64,000 bases of DNA from Pseudomonadota bacterium (GCA_018242425.1 JAFEBX010000003.1:496001-560000), one strand, 5' to 3'; positions 46,234-55,003 are shown, counted from the stretch's first letter. Translations and numbers: made by a program. Notes: generated by a model from the letters alone, not told the origin.

Positions 46234-47256
46234 ATGACTCCCGCCCGCGCCCCGTCCCGTGTCCTTGCCGCCGTGCTCGCACTGGTGTTGTCGGCCTGCG
46301 CGCAGCAGGGCGGCTCCCGCCCGGATGCCGCATCCACCGGCACCGTGGTCGCGGCCCCGGCGGATAACCCCACGGCATCGACGGCAACGCCCGCTCCTGC
46401 GGATGCAGCGACGCCCGTCGCGCCGATCGCTGCGACTGCTGTTGCAGAGCCCGCGACGGCACCCGCCACGGCACAAAACGCCACGACCGGAAATGCCGCG
46501 CCCGCCACCAGCGCCGACGCCGATTTCCAGGCGCTCTATGGCGATAGTGCTGGCGTCAATGCCGGCGCAGTCGCGCAGGGCGCATTGCAACCCTGGGATC
46601 CGTGGGAGAAGTTCAACCGCAAGATGCACGCGATCAACAGCACGGTCGATCACGCGATGATCCATCCCGTCGCAGTGACCTATGTGCACGTGGTGCCGCG
46701 CCCGTTGCGCACCGGCGTCAGCAACTTCTTCCACAACATCACCGGCCCCAGCAACATCGTCAACTCGCTGCTGCAAGGCAAGCCGTCGCAAGCCGGCAAT
46801 TCTCTGTTCCGTTTCCTCGTCAACAGCACCTTCGGCATCGGCGGCATTTTTGATGTCGCCACCAGGATGCACATCCCCGACAAGAGCAACGATTTCGGCA
46901 AGACGTTCGCGACCTGGGGCTGGAAGAATTCGCGTTACCTCGAATTGCCGGTGTTCGGCCCGCGCACCGTGCGCGATGCCGCCGGCATGGCCGGCGACAT
47001 CCCGCTGACGCCGCTGCCGGCCAGCCGGAGCGTGGTTGGACAGGTGGCGTTGCGCACCATCAATGTCGTCAACATCCGCGCGCAACTGCTGTCCACCGAC
47101 GCCCTGCGCGAAGGCGCGGTCGACGATTACCGCTTGCTGCGCGATGCCTGGTGGCAGCGCCGCAATTACCAGATCTGGGGCGACAACACCCCGGACGCAT
47201 CGTCGCAACTGCCGGACTACCTGCAGACGACACCGGCGCCTGCCAAGCCGGACTGA
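46234..47256 (+). CDS. mlaA: MlaA (VacJ) outer-membrane lipoprotein
   Basis: 340-aa outer-membrane lipoprotein that extracts mislocalised phospholipid from the outer leaflet. Lipobox LSAC at about residues 18-21, then an unusually long Ala/Thr/Pro-rich linker to about residue 115 before the MlaA domain (NRKMHAINSTVDHAMIHPVA, GGIFDVATRMHIPDKSNDFG, LPVFGPRTVRDAAG). The start at 46234 is set by the lipoprotein signal. In E. coli mlaA is unlinked to the mla operon; here the whole pathway is in one unit, an arrangement known in several other proteobacteria. Confidence 0.94.
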   Translation: MTPARAPSRVLAAVLALVLSACAQQGGSRPDAASTGTVVAAPADNPTASTATPAPADAATPVAPIAATAVAEPATAPATAQNATTGNAAPATSADADFQALYGDSAGVNAGAVAQGALQPWDPWEKFNRKMHAINSTVDHAMIHPVAVTYVHVVPRPLRTGVSNFFHNITGPSNIVNSLLQGKPSQAGNSLFRFLVNSTFGIGGIFDVATRMHIPDKSNDFGKTFATWGWKNSRYLELPVFGPRTVRDAAGMAGDIPLTPLPASRSVVGQVALRTINVVNIRAQLLSTDALREGAVDDYRLLRDAWWQRRNYQIWGDNTPDASSQLPDYLQTTPAPAKPD

Positions 47257-47280
47257 TCTGGCTTCATTGATTCCGCGAGG

Positions 47281-48654
47281 TCATTCGGACCCGGAATCGA
47301 CGCCATCGAGACCGAGCAGCGGCTGATCCTCGCCGTCCTGCGGCAACGCTTCGACGCCGCGCAACTTGCGTTCGATCGCGCGGCTGCGCACGCCGGTTTC
47401 ATCGATCTTGTTGCTGGCCTCGGCGAGTTTCTTCTTCACCGCGTCGAGCGATGCACCGAACTTGCCGAACTCGGTCTTGACCGCGCCGAGCGTCTGCCAC
47501 ACCTCGCTCGAGCGCTTCTCGATCGCCAGGGTACGAAAGCCCATCTGCAGGCTGTTGAGCACCGCCAGCAGCGTGGTCGGGCCGACCGGGGTGATGCGCA
47601 GGTCGCGTTGCAGCAAGTCGAACAGGCCGGGGCGGCGCAGCACTTCCGCGTAGAGGCCTTCGGTCGGAAGGAACAGCAGGGCGAAATCGGTGGTATGCGG
47701 CGGCTCGATGTATTTGTCGCGGATCTTCTTCGCCTCGTCGCGGATGCGCCGCTCCAGCGCGGTACCGGCATCGTTCGCGGCATCGGCATCGGCGCGATCC
47801 TGCGCATCGAGCAGGCGCTCGTAGTCCTCGTGCGGGAACTTGGCGTCGATCGGCAACCACACGGTCCCGCCGTCATGCCCGCCCGGCAGGCGCACCGCAT
47901 ATTCCACGCGCTCGCTGCTGCCCGGACGCGTCACCACGTTGCCGGCGTACTGCTCCATGGTCAGCACCTGTTCCAGCAAGGCGCCGAGCTGTACTTCGCC
48001 GAAGGTGCCGCGCGTCTTGACGTTTGTCAGCACGCGCTTGAGGTCGCCCACGCCGGTCGCCAGTTGCTGCATCTCGCCCAGCCCGCGCTGGACCGCTTCC
48101 AGTCGTTCGGACACGAGTCGGAACGATTCGCCGAGACGCGTCTCCAGGGTGCTCTGCAGTTTCTCGTCGACGGTCGCACGCATCTGCTCGAGCTTCTTCG
48201 CGCTGTCGTCCTGCAGGGCCTTGAGCTGGGTTTCCAGCGTCACCCGCAATTCACCCAAGACTTGGCTGTTGCGCTCGGACAGGTCGCGCAGGCGGTCCGA
48301 CAGCGCCTGCGAGAACTGTTGCTGCTGGCCACGCTGCTCCTCGCGGCTCTTGCGTCCGTCTTCGGCGATGGCGATGCGGAATTCGTCGAGGCGGCGATCG
48401 GTGCGTTCGGTCAGGTCGCCGATGTTCTGCGCCAAGGCCTGCTGGTGATGCGATTGCGCCACCGTCTGCCTCTCCAGCGAATCGCGCAACTCCCCTCGCC
48501 CTTCGCGCTGCTCGTCGCGCAGCGCGCGCTCGAGGCCATCGCGAAGATTGGAAAGACCGGCGTCGGGTTTGCGCAACAGCAGCACGACCAGCAGGACGAT
48601 CGCGATCGCCACCGCGACCAGGAGAATGAGAACGAGCGTGGAGACTTCAGGCAT
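47281..48654 (-). CDS. rmuC: RmuC family DNA recombination protein
   Basis: 457-aa protein thought to limit DNA rearrangement at inverted repeats. N-terminal TM segment (about residues 6-27), a long coiled coil (about 35-200), then the RmuC nuclease-like domain with TRGTFGEVQLGALLEQVL, WLPIDAKFPHEDYERLL and DFALLFLPTEGLYAEVL; IDAKFP resembles a PD-(D/E)xK core. Convergent with mlaA, 24 nt apart. Confidence 0.94.
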   Translation of the reverse strand: MPEVSTLVLILLVAVAIAIVLLVVLLLRKPDAGLSNLRDGLERALRDEQREGRGELRDSLERQTVAQSHHQQALAQNIGDLTERTDRRLDEFRIAIAEDGRKSREEQRGQQQQFSQALSDRLRDLSERNSQVLGELRVTLETQLKALQDDSAKKLEQMRATVDEKLQSTLETRLGESFRLVSERLEAVQRGLGEMQQLATGVGDLKRVLTNVKTRGTFGEVQLGALLEQVLTMEQYAGNVVTRPGSSERVEYAVRLPGGHDGGTVWLPIDAKFPHEDYERLLDAQDRADADAANDAGTALERRIRDEAKKIRDKYIEPPHTTDFALLFLPTEGLYAEVLRRPGLFDLLQRDLRITPVGPTTLLAVLNSLQMGFRTLAIEKRSSEVWQTLGAVKTEFGKFGASLDAVKKKLAEASNKIDETGVRSRAIERKLRGVEALPQDGEDQPLLGLDGVDSGSE

Positions 48655-48691
48655 GGATGCAGTGTAGTCGTCGCCGTCTCAACGACCGAGA

Positions 48692-49402
48692 TCAACCCGT
48701 CGCCGTTCCAAACAGATGACCGATGCCCGCGCTGGCCGCCATCGCCACCGCGCCCCAGAACAGCACGCGCGCCGCGCCTTTCCAGATCGAAGCGCCGCCC
48801 AGCCAGCCGGCCAGACCACCCAGCACCGCCAGCAACGCGATCGTCGCGCCGGTGAGGATCCAGCCGAAGTTCCCCTGGCCCGCGAACAGCCACGACAGCA
48901 CGATCGGCAACAGCGCACCGACGGAAAACGCGGCGGCCGATGCCAGCGCCGCCTGTACCGGGTTGGCCGTCAGGTGGCCGACGATACCGAGCTCGTCGCG
49001 CAGATGCGTGCCCAGTGCGTCGTGTTCGGTCATCGCTTCCGCGACCTGCGTCGCCAGCTCGCGAGACAGGCCGCGCTGCATGTAAATATGGGTGAGCTCC
49101 TTCAATTCGGCGTCCGGCATCTCGGCCAGTTCACGCCGTTCCTTCGCGGTGTCGGCGCGTTCGGTGTCCGCCTGCGAACTCACCGAGACGTATTCGCCCG
49201 CTGCCATCGACAACGCGCCTGAGACCAGCGCGGCCATGCCGGTCGTCAGCAGCGCGCGCGGCGTCGCATCGGCGGCGGCCACGCCCATCAGCAATGCGCT
49301 GGTGGAAATCAGGCCGTCATTGGCGCCGAGTACGGTCGCCCGCAACCAGCCGATGCTGTCGCTGCGGTGGCCTTCATGATGGGAACGGGTGAGCTTGGCC
49401 AT
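48692..49402 (-). CDS. VIT1/CCC1-family membrane protein
   Basis: 236-aa polytopic membrane protein related to vacuolar iron/manganese transporters. The start at 49402 gives MAKLTRSHHEGHRSDSIGWL, and LGANDGLISTSALLMGVAAA marks the first TM. A central cytosolic loop (AGEYVSVSSQADTERAD, then Glu-rich residues) carries candidate metal ligands, followed by three TM segments. Probably exports or sequesters Fe2+ or Mn2+; the direction is not visible from sequence. In-frame starts further upstream lack conservation. Confidence 0.9.
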   Translation of the reverse strand: MAKLTRSHHEGHRSDSIGWLRATVLGANDGLISTSALLMGVAAADATPRALLTTGMAALVSGALSMAAGEYVSVSSQADTERADTAKERRELAEMPDAELKELTHIYMQRGLSRELATQVAEAMTEHDALGTHLRDELGIVGHLTANPVQAALASAAAFSVGALLPIVLSWLFAGQGNFGWILTGATIALLAVLGGLAGWLGGASIWKGAARVLFWGAVAMAASAGIGHLFGTATG

Positions 49403-49492
49403 GCCGGGGACGCGGAATCGGGATGCGCCATTGTGCCCTGCCGTCGGGGTTCCCCGATTGACAGGCATCCCTTGGCATGCGAGTTTGCCGGC

Positions 49493-50134
49493 ATGGAGAT
49501 TCGCGACCGCCGTCACATATCGCATTCGGGCCGCCGGGGCAGTCTGTCCGCCATCGCCGCGTTACTGCTGGCCACACAGGGGTGTTCTTCCGCCATGACC
49601 GCACCAACCGACCACGCGTCTTCCGGCAGTGCTTCGTCGACGGATGACTTCACCAATACCGTCAAAGACTGGCCGTTGCGGTTTTTGCGGCACGACTTTG
49701 CCGCCCAGTGCTTCAACACCCGCGACTGCAAGATCGTCTATTCGGGTTTTCCGCATCACTGGGACGAACCGCAGCGGTCATGGCAGTCCTATGGCTATGA
49801 CCATGCCGATTTTTTTCAGTCGGCAGAATTGTCGATCGCCAATTTCCCGCCACCCGCAGTGCTGGACTGGATCTCGAAAGATGGCACCTCGCACCACGCC
49901 ACCATCGACATGGCCGGGATTTTCAAGGACCGGCTGATTCGCCACAACGTGCCGAAGCACGAGGTGAAGGAAGGCGTGAGTATCGGCAATCCTACAATCG
50001 CGCTTGAAGTCGATGACCGCACCGTCAACGTCTACATGATTGCGCACATCCCGACCAAGCACCTGCAGATTCCCGGAAACAAGTACAGCGATTTCCGCGA
50101 AGACATGATCAAGGTCTACAGCAAGACGTATTGA
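49493..50134 (+). CDS. Putative lipoprotein, candidate immunity protein for the adjacent lipase effector
   Basis: 213 aa, no family recognised with confidence. The N-terminus has basic residues, the hydrophobic run IAALLLA and Cys31 in ATQGC, an imperfect lipobox, then a Ser/Ala/Thr-rich linker and a globular domain from about residue 55 with many aromatic residues (FPHHWDEPQRSWQSYGYDHA). The start at 49493 directly precedes the signal; longer in-frame starts overlap the divergent VIT gene. It lies 19 nt before the Tle1-like lipase. Periplasmic lipoproteins encoded immediately upstream are the usual immunity proteins for periplasm-acting lipase effectors in xanthomonads, so immunity is the leading inference. 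Confidence 0.6.
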   Translation: MEIRDRRHISHSGRRGSLSAIAALLLATQGCSSAMTAPTDHASSGSASSTDDFTNTVKDWPLRFLRHDFAAQCFNTRDCKIVYSGFPHHWDEPQRSWQSYGYDHADFFQSAELSIANFPPPAVLDWISKDGTSHHATIDMAGIFKDRLIRHNVPKHEVKEGVSIGNPTIALEVDDRTVNVYMIAHIPTKHLQIPGNKYSDFREDMIKVYSKTY

Positions 50135-50153
50135 GTTCCGGAGGGGGAACGAG

Positions 50154-51560
50154 ATGGGGAGTGTGTTTGGCAAGAATGATGACCAGATCCACAAGGACCA
50201 GGTCACCACGGCTGATTTGCAGCAATACGGAGAAGCGCGCCGCCAACTGGGTGAATTACAGGCGCCAGTCCTGTTGCATGCCGACAATCCACACGAGCGC
50301 CTGTACATCGCCGCGCTCGACGGCACCGGCAACAGCATGCGCAAGGGTGCCCCCGAACACTGGAGCGCAGTCGCCAAGATCCACGATCAGGTCAGCAAGG
50401 CCAAAAATCCGCACATCGTCAGTGGCTATGTCGAAGGTATCGGAACCCAGGACGGCTTTCTTCCACGCTCTATCGATGGCTGGCGTGCTTATAGCTTTGA
50501 TGAGCGCGTTGAAACCGCTTATTACGATCTCTGCATGCAAGCAAAACGTTGGGCTATTAAAGATCCGCAAGTCCAGATTCGGGTTGCCGGCGTCGGTTTC
50601 AGTCGTGGCGCCGAAGAAGTCGCAGCGCTCAACAGAATGGTCGAAGAGCGCGGCATCCTCGATCCCGAAAATGCCGTCATCCACAAAGACCATCATGGCC
50701 TGATCACTTCGATCAAATACTCCGGGGAACATCTGGTTCCACCCGGCAAAACCCTGCAAGCCGCAATGCTGTTCGATCCCGTCTCCACCAACAACACCGA
50801 ATACGATCGCCGCCTTGCACCGTCGACCGTCGGCGCATTCCAGATCCTCTCCACCGATCATCGCGACCAGTTCAAGGGAGACCAGCTGCTCCCGCATGGA
50901 CTGTCCGAGGGCAGCCGCTTCCTCAGCGTCACCGTTCCGGGTGCGCACAGCAACATCGGCGACACCTATGCGCAGAATGGCCTCGGCGTCCTCAGCGCCA
51001 ACATGGGCGTGGACTTCCTCAACAGCCTGTCGGATCGCGACTTCCTGAAACCGCAGGCGGTGCCGCAGGATCCGGCGAAATACCAGATCTACCATTCCGA
51101 AGAGCACATGGCGCTGTACACCACGCGCTATTACGACCAGCACCATCAGCGCGGGGAAACCGACCAGCTCGGCGCCGATGCGCAATGCCGCGTCGCGCAG
51201 CCATTGTCCGATTGCACGCACAAGGCACCGGTCGATCCCGCGCTGGCCGGGCAAGTCGAGTACCGCCCGATCCGGATGTCGGAACAGCAAGCGCCACCAG
51301 TGATGCCCGATCAGGCGAAATCACGACAGGCATCCACCAATGACATCTTCCGCTCGATGAGCGATGCCGCAATGCGTGGCGATGCGTCGGACATGCGCGC
51401 CACGGGCTCGGCCTGGCTCAATGGCAACGCCGCACAGGACTGGTTGCAGCAGGGCCGTGAGCACAACATGCAACAGCGCGAGTCGGAACTGGCCGCACAA
51501 CTGGCGCAACAGCAATCACAACAGGCGCAAGTGCAAGCAGCGCCGGTGCTGCATCGATGA
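50154..51560 (+). CDS. Tle1/DUF2235-type lipase effector
   Basis: 468 aa, alpha/beta hydrolase of the DUF2235 (T6SS Tle1-like phospholipase) family. The family entry motif is LDGTGN at 55-60. The nucleophile elbow GFSRG is at 148-152 (Ser150), LFDPVS supplies a candidate Asp, and PGAHSNIGDTY holds the candidate catalytic His. The last 90 residues are distinct and glutamine-rich (QQ runs after about 440), like tails of X-T4SS effectors, although the canonical XVIPCD motifs were not recognised. GGAGG lies 9 nt before the start. The 5' third (50220-50720) is visibly AT-richer than neighbouring genes. No vgrG, PAAR or secretion genes are in the window. Confidence 0.82.
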   Translation: MGSVFGKNDDQIHKDQVTTADLQQYGEARRQLGELQAPVLLHADNPHERLYIAALDGTGNSMRKGAPEHWSAVAKIHDQVSKAKNPHIVSGYVEGIGTQDGFLPRSIDGWRAYSFDERVETAYYDLCMQAKRWAIKDPQVQIRVAGVGFSRGAEEVAALNRMVEERGILDPENAVIHKDHHGLITSIKYSGEHLVPPGKTLQAAMLFDPVSTNNTEYDRRLAPSTVGAFQILSTDHRDQFKGDQLLPHGLSEGSRFLSVTVPGAHSNIGDTYAQNGLGVLSANMGVDFLNSLSDRDFLKPQAVPQDPAKYQIYHSEEHMALYTTRYYDQHHQRGETDQLGADAQCRVAQPLSDCTHKAPVDPALAGQVEYRPIRMSEQQAPPVMPDQAKSRQASTNDIFRSMSDAAMRGDASDMRATGSAWLNGNAAQDWLQQGREHNMQQRESELAAQLAQQQSQQAQVQAAPVLHR

Positions 51561-52051
51561 ACGCACGCATGGACAGCAACGATTTGCAGGAGCTCGCGGT
51601 GCGGCTCGCCGCCTTCACCGATCTGCTGGAACAACGCGCCGATCGCGTCGCCGACATCACCGAAGCGAATGCCCTTGCGGTGGAATCCGCCGCAGTCGCG
51701 CTGGGCGAACAAGGTCGCGATCTCTCGGCATCCGCAGTCTCCGCCATCCGCGACGAAACCCGCAGCGCGATGCAGGCACTGCACGCCGATATCGTCGCAT
51801 CGCGTTCCGCGCAGCGCCGCTTCGCTTCGATCGCGTCGCTGGCTTTGGTCGCCGCTGCCGTGATCGCAGCCGGCGGCAGCGCGTGGATGATGTGGCGCAG
51901 CCAGCAGGAAACGAAGCGCGCGGAATTCGCCCAGGCCATCCTGCAGGCGACCCGCAGCGGCGCCATCACCATGTGTGGCGATGAAGTCTGCGTGCGTGTC
52001 GGCAACAAGCCGAAACGCGCCAACGCCGACGGTTACGTCATCGCCGAATGA
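51557..52051 (+). CDS. Single-pass membrane coiled-coil protein of the effector locus
   Basis: 164 aa, family not recognised. Residues 5-85 are helical, rich in Ala, Glu and Arg and likely coiled coil; a TM segment spans about 90-112; the last 50 residues hold a Cys pair (CGDEVC, 140-145) that could form a disulfide if periplasmic. It overlaps the lipase stop by 4 nt (ATGA), so it is made with the effector. It could be a second immunity factor, an adaptor for secretion, or a chaperone. Similar small proteins near xanthomonad DUF2235 effectors carry the uninformative label relaxation protein (recalled). Confidence 0.65.
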   Translation: MNARMDSNDLQELAVRLAAFTDLLEQRADRVADITEANALAVESAAVALGEQGRDLSASAVSAIRDETRSAMQALHADIVASRSAQRRFASIASLALVAAAVIAAGGSAWMMWRSQQETKRAEFAQAILQATRSGAITMCGDEVCVRVGNKPKRANADGYVIAE

Positions 52052-52067
52052 TCGGCATGGAGATGCG

Positions 52068-53237
52068 TCAGTCCAGCACGCGGCAGAACACCGCCTTGAG
52101 ATAACGCGATTCCTGCGCCTGCGCCAGCCACGGATGATCGGGGCCGGCGCCGGCCACCTTCAGCACCTGCACGCTGCGGCCGGCATAGAACGCCGCTCGC
52201 CGCAGCATGTCGGTGAACTGCTCCTCGCTCACCAGGCCGGTGCAGCTGAAGGTCGCGAACAAGCCGCCCGGCTTGACCACGCCCAGCGCGAGCTTGTTCA
52301 TGTCGAGGTATTTCTTCAGCGCCGGGATAACCTGCTCGCGATCGCGGGTCATCTTGGCGGGATCGAGGATCACCACGTCGAACTGCTCGCCATTGGTCGC
52401 GGCATCGCGCAACCACGGGAAGATGTCGGCCTGGATGAAGCGCGGCTTCACGCCATTGAGCTTGCCGTTGGCGCGCGCGATGTCGAGCACCGCCGGATCG
52501 ATGTCGATGCCCACCACTTCGCTGGCGCCGCGCACCGCCGCATACACGCCGAAGCCACCGGTATTGCAGCAGAGGTCGAGCACCCGCTGGCCCGCGCACA
52601 GGCGCGAAAGCCATTCGCGGTTTTCGCGCTGGTCGGCGAAGAAGCCGGTCTTGTGCGCGCCGGCGGGATCGGCGCGGAACTTGATCCCGTGTTCGGTGAC
52701 GATCGCCGCCTCGGTGCCGAGGGTGTCGCGATAGTCGAAGCTCTCCTGCTTCTGCACGTGCTCGTCGGCGAAGCTGTGGAAGCGACAACCGGGGAAATGG
52801 CTGCGCAGGGCGTTGAAGATGATTTCGCGATGGCGCCAGGCGCCGGCGCTGAAGAATTCGACGACGATCAGATCGTCGTAGCGATCGACCACCAGTCCGG
52901 AAATGCCGTCGCCTTCGCTGTGGACCACGCGCCAGGCATTGCTGATGTCATCGAGTTTGAGGATCTCGCGACGCAGGCGGATCGCTTCGCCGATCTTCGC
53001 CTCGAACCACGCCTGGTCGACCACGACATTGCGATCGCGCTCGAGGATGCGCACCGCGATCCGCGAGTGACCGTTGTAGAAGCCGCGACCGATCCATTCG
53101 CCGTCCACGCCAAGCACGTCGACGATCGAACCCGGCTTCGGGCGCTGGGCCGGCTTTTCGACCAGGCGCTGGAAAATCCAGGGGTGCGAGGAATTCCACG
53201 CATTCTTCAGGCGGACAACGGGCAGGGCTTCGTTCAT
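52068..53237 (-). CDS. rlmI: 23S rRNA (cytosine-C5)-methyltransferase, RlmI-type
   Basis: 389-aa cytosolic enzyme methylating a 23S rRNA cytosine (C1962 in E. coli). N-terminal PUA domain (about 5-75, with SIVDVLGVDGEWIGRGFYN), a central domain, and a Rossmann methyltransferase core with VLDLCCNTGGFGVYAA (SAM motif I), VGIDIDPAVLDIARANG, and DVVILDPAKMTRD. FSCTGLVSEEQF carries the TC-type C-terminal motif. Length and order match RlmI. Convergent with the effector island. Confidence 0.93.
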   Translation of the reverse strand: MNEALPVVRLKNAWNSSHPWIFQRLVEKPAQRPKPGSIVDVLGVDGEWIGRGFYNGHSRIAVRILERDRNVVVDQAWFEAKIGEAIRLRREILKLDDISNAWRVVHSEGDGISGLVVDRYDDLIVVEFFSAGAWRHREIIFNALRSHFPGCRFHSFADEHVQKQESFDYRDTLGTEAAIVTEHGIKFRADPAGAHKTGFFADQRENREWLSRLCAGQRVLDLCCNTGGFGVYAAVRGASEVVGIDIDPAVLDIARANGKLNGVKPRFIQADIFPWLRDAATNGEQFDVVILDPAKMTRDREQVIPALKKYLDMNKLALGVVKPGGLFATFSCTGLVSEEQFTDMLRRAAFYAGRSVQVLKVAGAGPDHPWLAQAQESRYLKAVFCRVLD

Positions 53238-53307
53238 CGCGCCATTTTAGCGGGCGCGGCCCCTTCCACGCCTTGCGCGATGCCCGACCCGTCGCCATGT
53301 CGGGCAA

Positions 53308-54000
53308 ATGGAACTCCAGGACTTCGCCGCCCCCAGTGACCCGCGCCGACAGCGCCGGCTCGATGCCGGTCGCCTGCGCAGGGCGCTCACCTGCAGCTTC
53401 GCCGCCATCCTCGTGCTGCTGGGCATCCACGCCGCCGTCGGCAACAGCGATGCGGTGGCACCGTTCGCAGTGCAGCCACACACGGCCAGCGGGCTCATCG
53501 GCATCCTGACCGCGCCGTTGCTGCACGCCTCCTGGGACCACGTGCTATCCAACGCGATCGCCATCCTCATCCTCGGCACCCTCGCCGGCAGCGTCTATCC
53601 GCGCGCCAGCCTGCGCGCGCTGCCTTTGCTGTGGCTGGGATCGGGGATCGGTGCATGGCTGCTCGGCCACGCCGGCGAACATCATCTAGGCGCCAGCGGC
53701 GTCACCCACGGTTTGATGTACCTCACGTTGACGCTCGGCATCCTGCGCAGGGAGCGCTCGGCCGTCGCCGCCGCGATGATCGTGTTCCTGCTCTACGGCG
53801 GGATGGTGATGGCGGTGCTTCCATTGCAGGAAGGCGTGTCCTGGCAGTCGCATCTCGGTGGCGCAATCGCCGGCGTGATCTCGGCCTTCGTGTTCCGCCA
53901 CGCCGACCCGGCCCAGCCGCGCCGCGTCTACAGCTACGAGCTGGACGAAGAGGAAGCGACAACGGATACCGATTCGTCCCCGTTCAAGCACGGCGAATAA
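53308..54000 (+). CDS. Rhomboid family intramembrane serine protease
   Basis: 230-aa polytopic membrane protein with about six TM segments. Catalytic Ser130 lies in LGASGVTHG (GxSG), and His182 in WQSHLGGAIAG completes the dyad. Oxyanion/active-site His78 and Asn82 are in WDHVLSN. The C-terminus is an acidic cytoplasmic tail. Substrates are unknown. It lies divergent from rlmI and upstream of the Ax21-like genes, with a 245-bp AT-richer gap between. Confidence 0.9.
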   Translation: MELQDFAAPSDPRRQRRLDAGRLRRALTCSFAAILVLLGIHAAVGNSDAVAPFAVQPHTASGLIGILTAPLLHASWDHVLSNAIAILILGTLAGSVYPRASLRALPLLWLGSGIGAWLLGHAGEHHLGASGVTHGLMYLTLTLGILRRERSAVAAAMIVFLLYGGMVMAVLPLQEGVSWQSHLGGAIAGVISAFVFRHADPAQPRRVYSYELDEEEATTDTDSSPFKHGE

Positions 54001-54245
54001 GCGCTTGGCGCCATTCGAATCGCGATATCTGAATGGGCTTTGGCGAAAACTTCGCCACCTCCACTCACGTTAAATCTGAATGAAATCTGTCAACCCCGGG
54101 GAACTCGAATTTCCTGTACAGGTTCCAGAAACATAGTTAACTCTCTGATTTATAAAAACTTCACAACTCTTCCTTTCCCCGGTCTCGCATCGCAGCATGG
54201 CCTCACCGCGCTCCAACGAGCGTTTCAATGTGAAGAGGCAAGACC
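54001..54245 (+). promoter_or_regulatory. AT-rich leader/promoter region of the first Ax21-like gene
   Basis: No gene is seen here. The tract is markedly AT-richer than its surroundings. TATAAA at 54151-54156 is a good -10 candidate; GAAACA at 54128-54133 (17-bp spacing) is a weak -35 match. The implied leader is about 80 nt and ends in AAGAGG 8 nt before the start, consistent with strong expression of an abundant outer-membrane protein. Confidence 0.5.
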
Positions 54246-54881
54246 ATGAAGAAGTTCCAGACCACTCTCGCCCTGACCGCTCTGGCTGCCGCCTTGGCCG
54301 CCCCGGCCGCCCCGGCCGCGTTCGCCCAGTCCGCCACCGACAGCGACTCCGCCGGCCAGGGCTTCGTTCGTGGCGAGCTGGGCAAGACCAAGCTGAAGGA
54401 CACCAGCAGCTCCGACAACGTCAAGGACACCTCGTACAACATCCGCGGCGGTTACATGTTCAACCGCAACATCGGCGTTGAAGGCTTCTATGGCCGCTAC
54501 TACGACAAGAACAGCCACAACCTCGGCTTTGACCAGAACACCAAGCTCGACGGCTATGGCGCCGGCGTGGTCGGCAAGGTGCGCTTCGGCGAACAGACCG
54601 CCGATACAGGCTTCTACGGCAGCGGCCGCGTCGGCCTGATGCACGCCAACTACAAGGCCAGCGCCACCAACACCACCGGTGGCATCACCACCAACTACTC
54701 GGTGTCGAGCAACAGCAACCAGCCGTACTACGGCGTCGGCGTCGGCTACGACTTCAACCGCAACATGGGCGTCGGCCTGAACTACGACTACTTCCATGGT
54801 CGCGTGCGCGTGCCGACCACCGGCAGCAAGGTCAGCTACAACGCCCAGACCCTGGGTGCGGATTTCGAATACCGCTTCTGA
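54246..54881 (+). CDS. Ax21-like outer-membrane beta-barrel protein, copy 1
   Basis: 211-aa exported protein. The signal peptide of about 27 residues ends AFA. The mature part has alternating beta-strands with IRGGYMFNRNIGVEGFYGRY and VGVGYDFNRNMGVGLNYDYF, and ends in ADFEYRF with the terminal Phe typical of outer-membrane barrels (OmpA-like small barrel). Ax21 (Omp21) proteins are abundant outer-membrane/vesicle proteins in xanthomonads; reports of a signalling role were retracted, so no function is assigned. Followed by a strong terminator and a paralogue. Confidence 0.87.
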   Translation: MKKFQTTLALTALAAALAAPAAPAAFAQSATDSDSAGQGFVRGELGKTKLKDTSSSDNVKDTSYNIRGGYMFNRNIGVEGFYGRYYDKNSHNLGFDQNTKLDGYGAGVVGKVRFGEQTADTGFYGSGRVGLMHANYKASATNTTGGITTNYSVSSNSNQPYYGVGVGYDFNRNMGVGLNYDYFHGRVRVPTTGSKVSYNAQTLGADFEYRF

Positions 54882-54900
54882 TTTTCGGTTGTGGAACCAA

Positions 54901-54927
54901 CGGCCACCTTCGGGTGGCCGTTTTTTT
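54901..54927 (+). terminator. Rho-independent terminator after Ax21-like copy 1
   Basis: CGGCCACC (54901-54908), a TTCG tetraloop, GGTGGCCG (54913-54920) and seven T residues make a textbook terminator 20 nt after the stop codon. The same hairpin follows copy 2. Confidence 0.93.
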
Positions 54928-55003
54928 ATCGTACACTGCGCGCCGCGTTGCCAATTCGGGCGCGTTTCTTGGCTCCATCGGGGCTTATTACAAAGGGGAA
55001 AAC

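Noticed and set aside
50154..51560. A nearby T6SS locus that would make this a T6SS effector
   Set aside because: No vgrG, hcp, PAAR, tss or chaperone gene occurs in the window, so the delivery route is left open.
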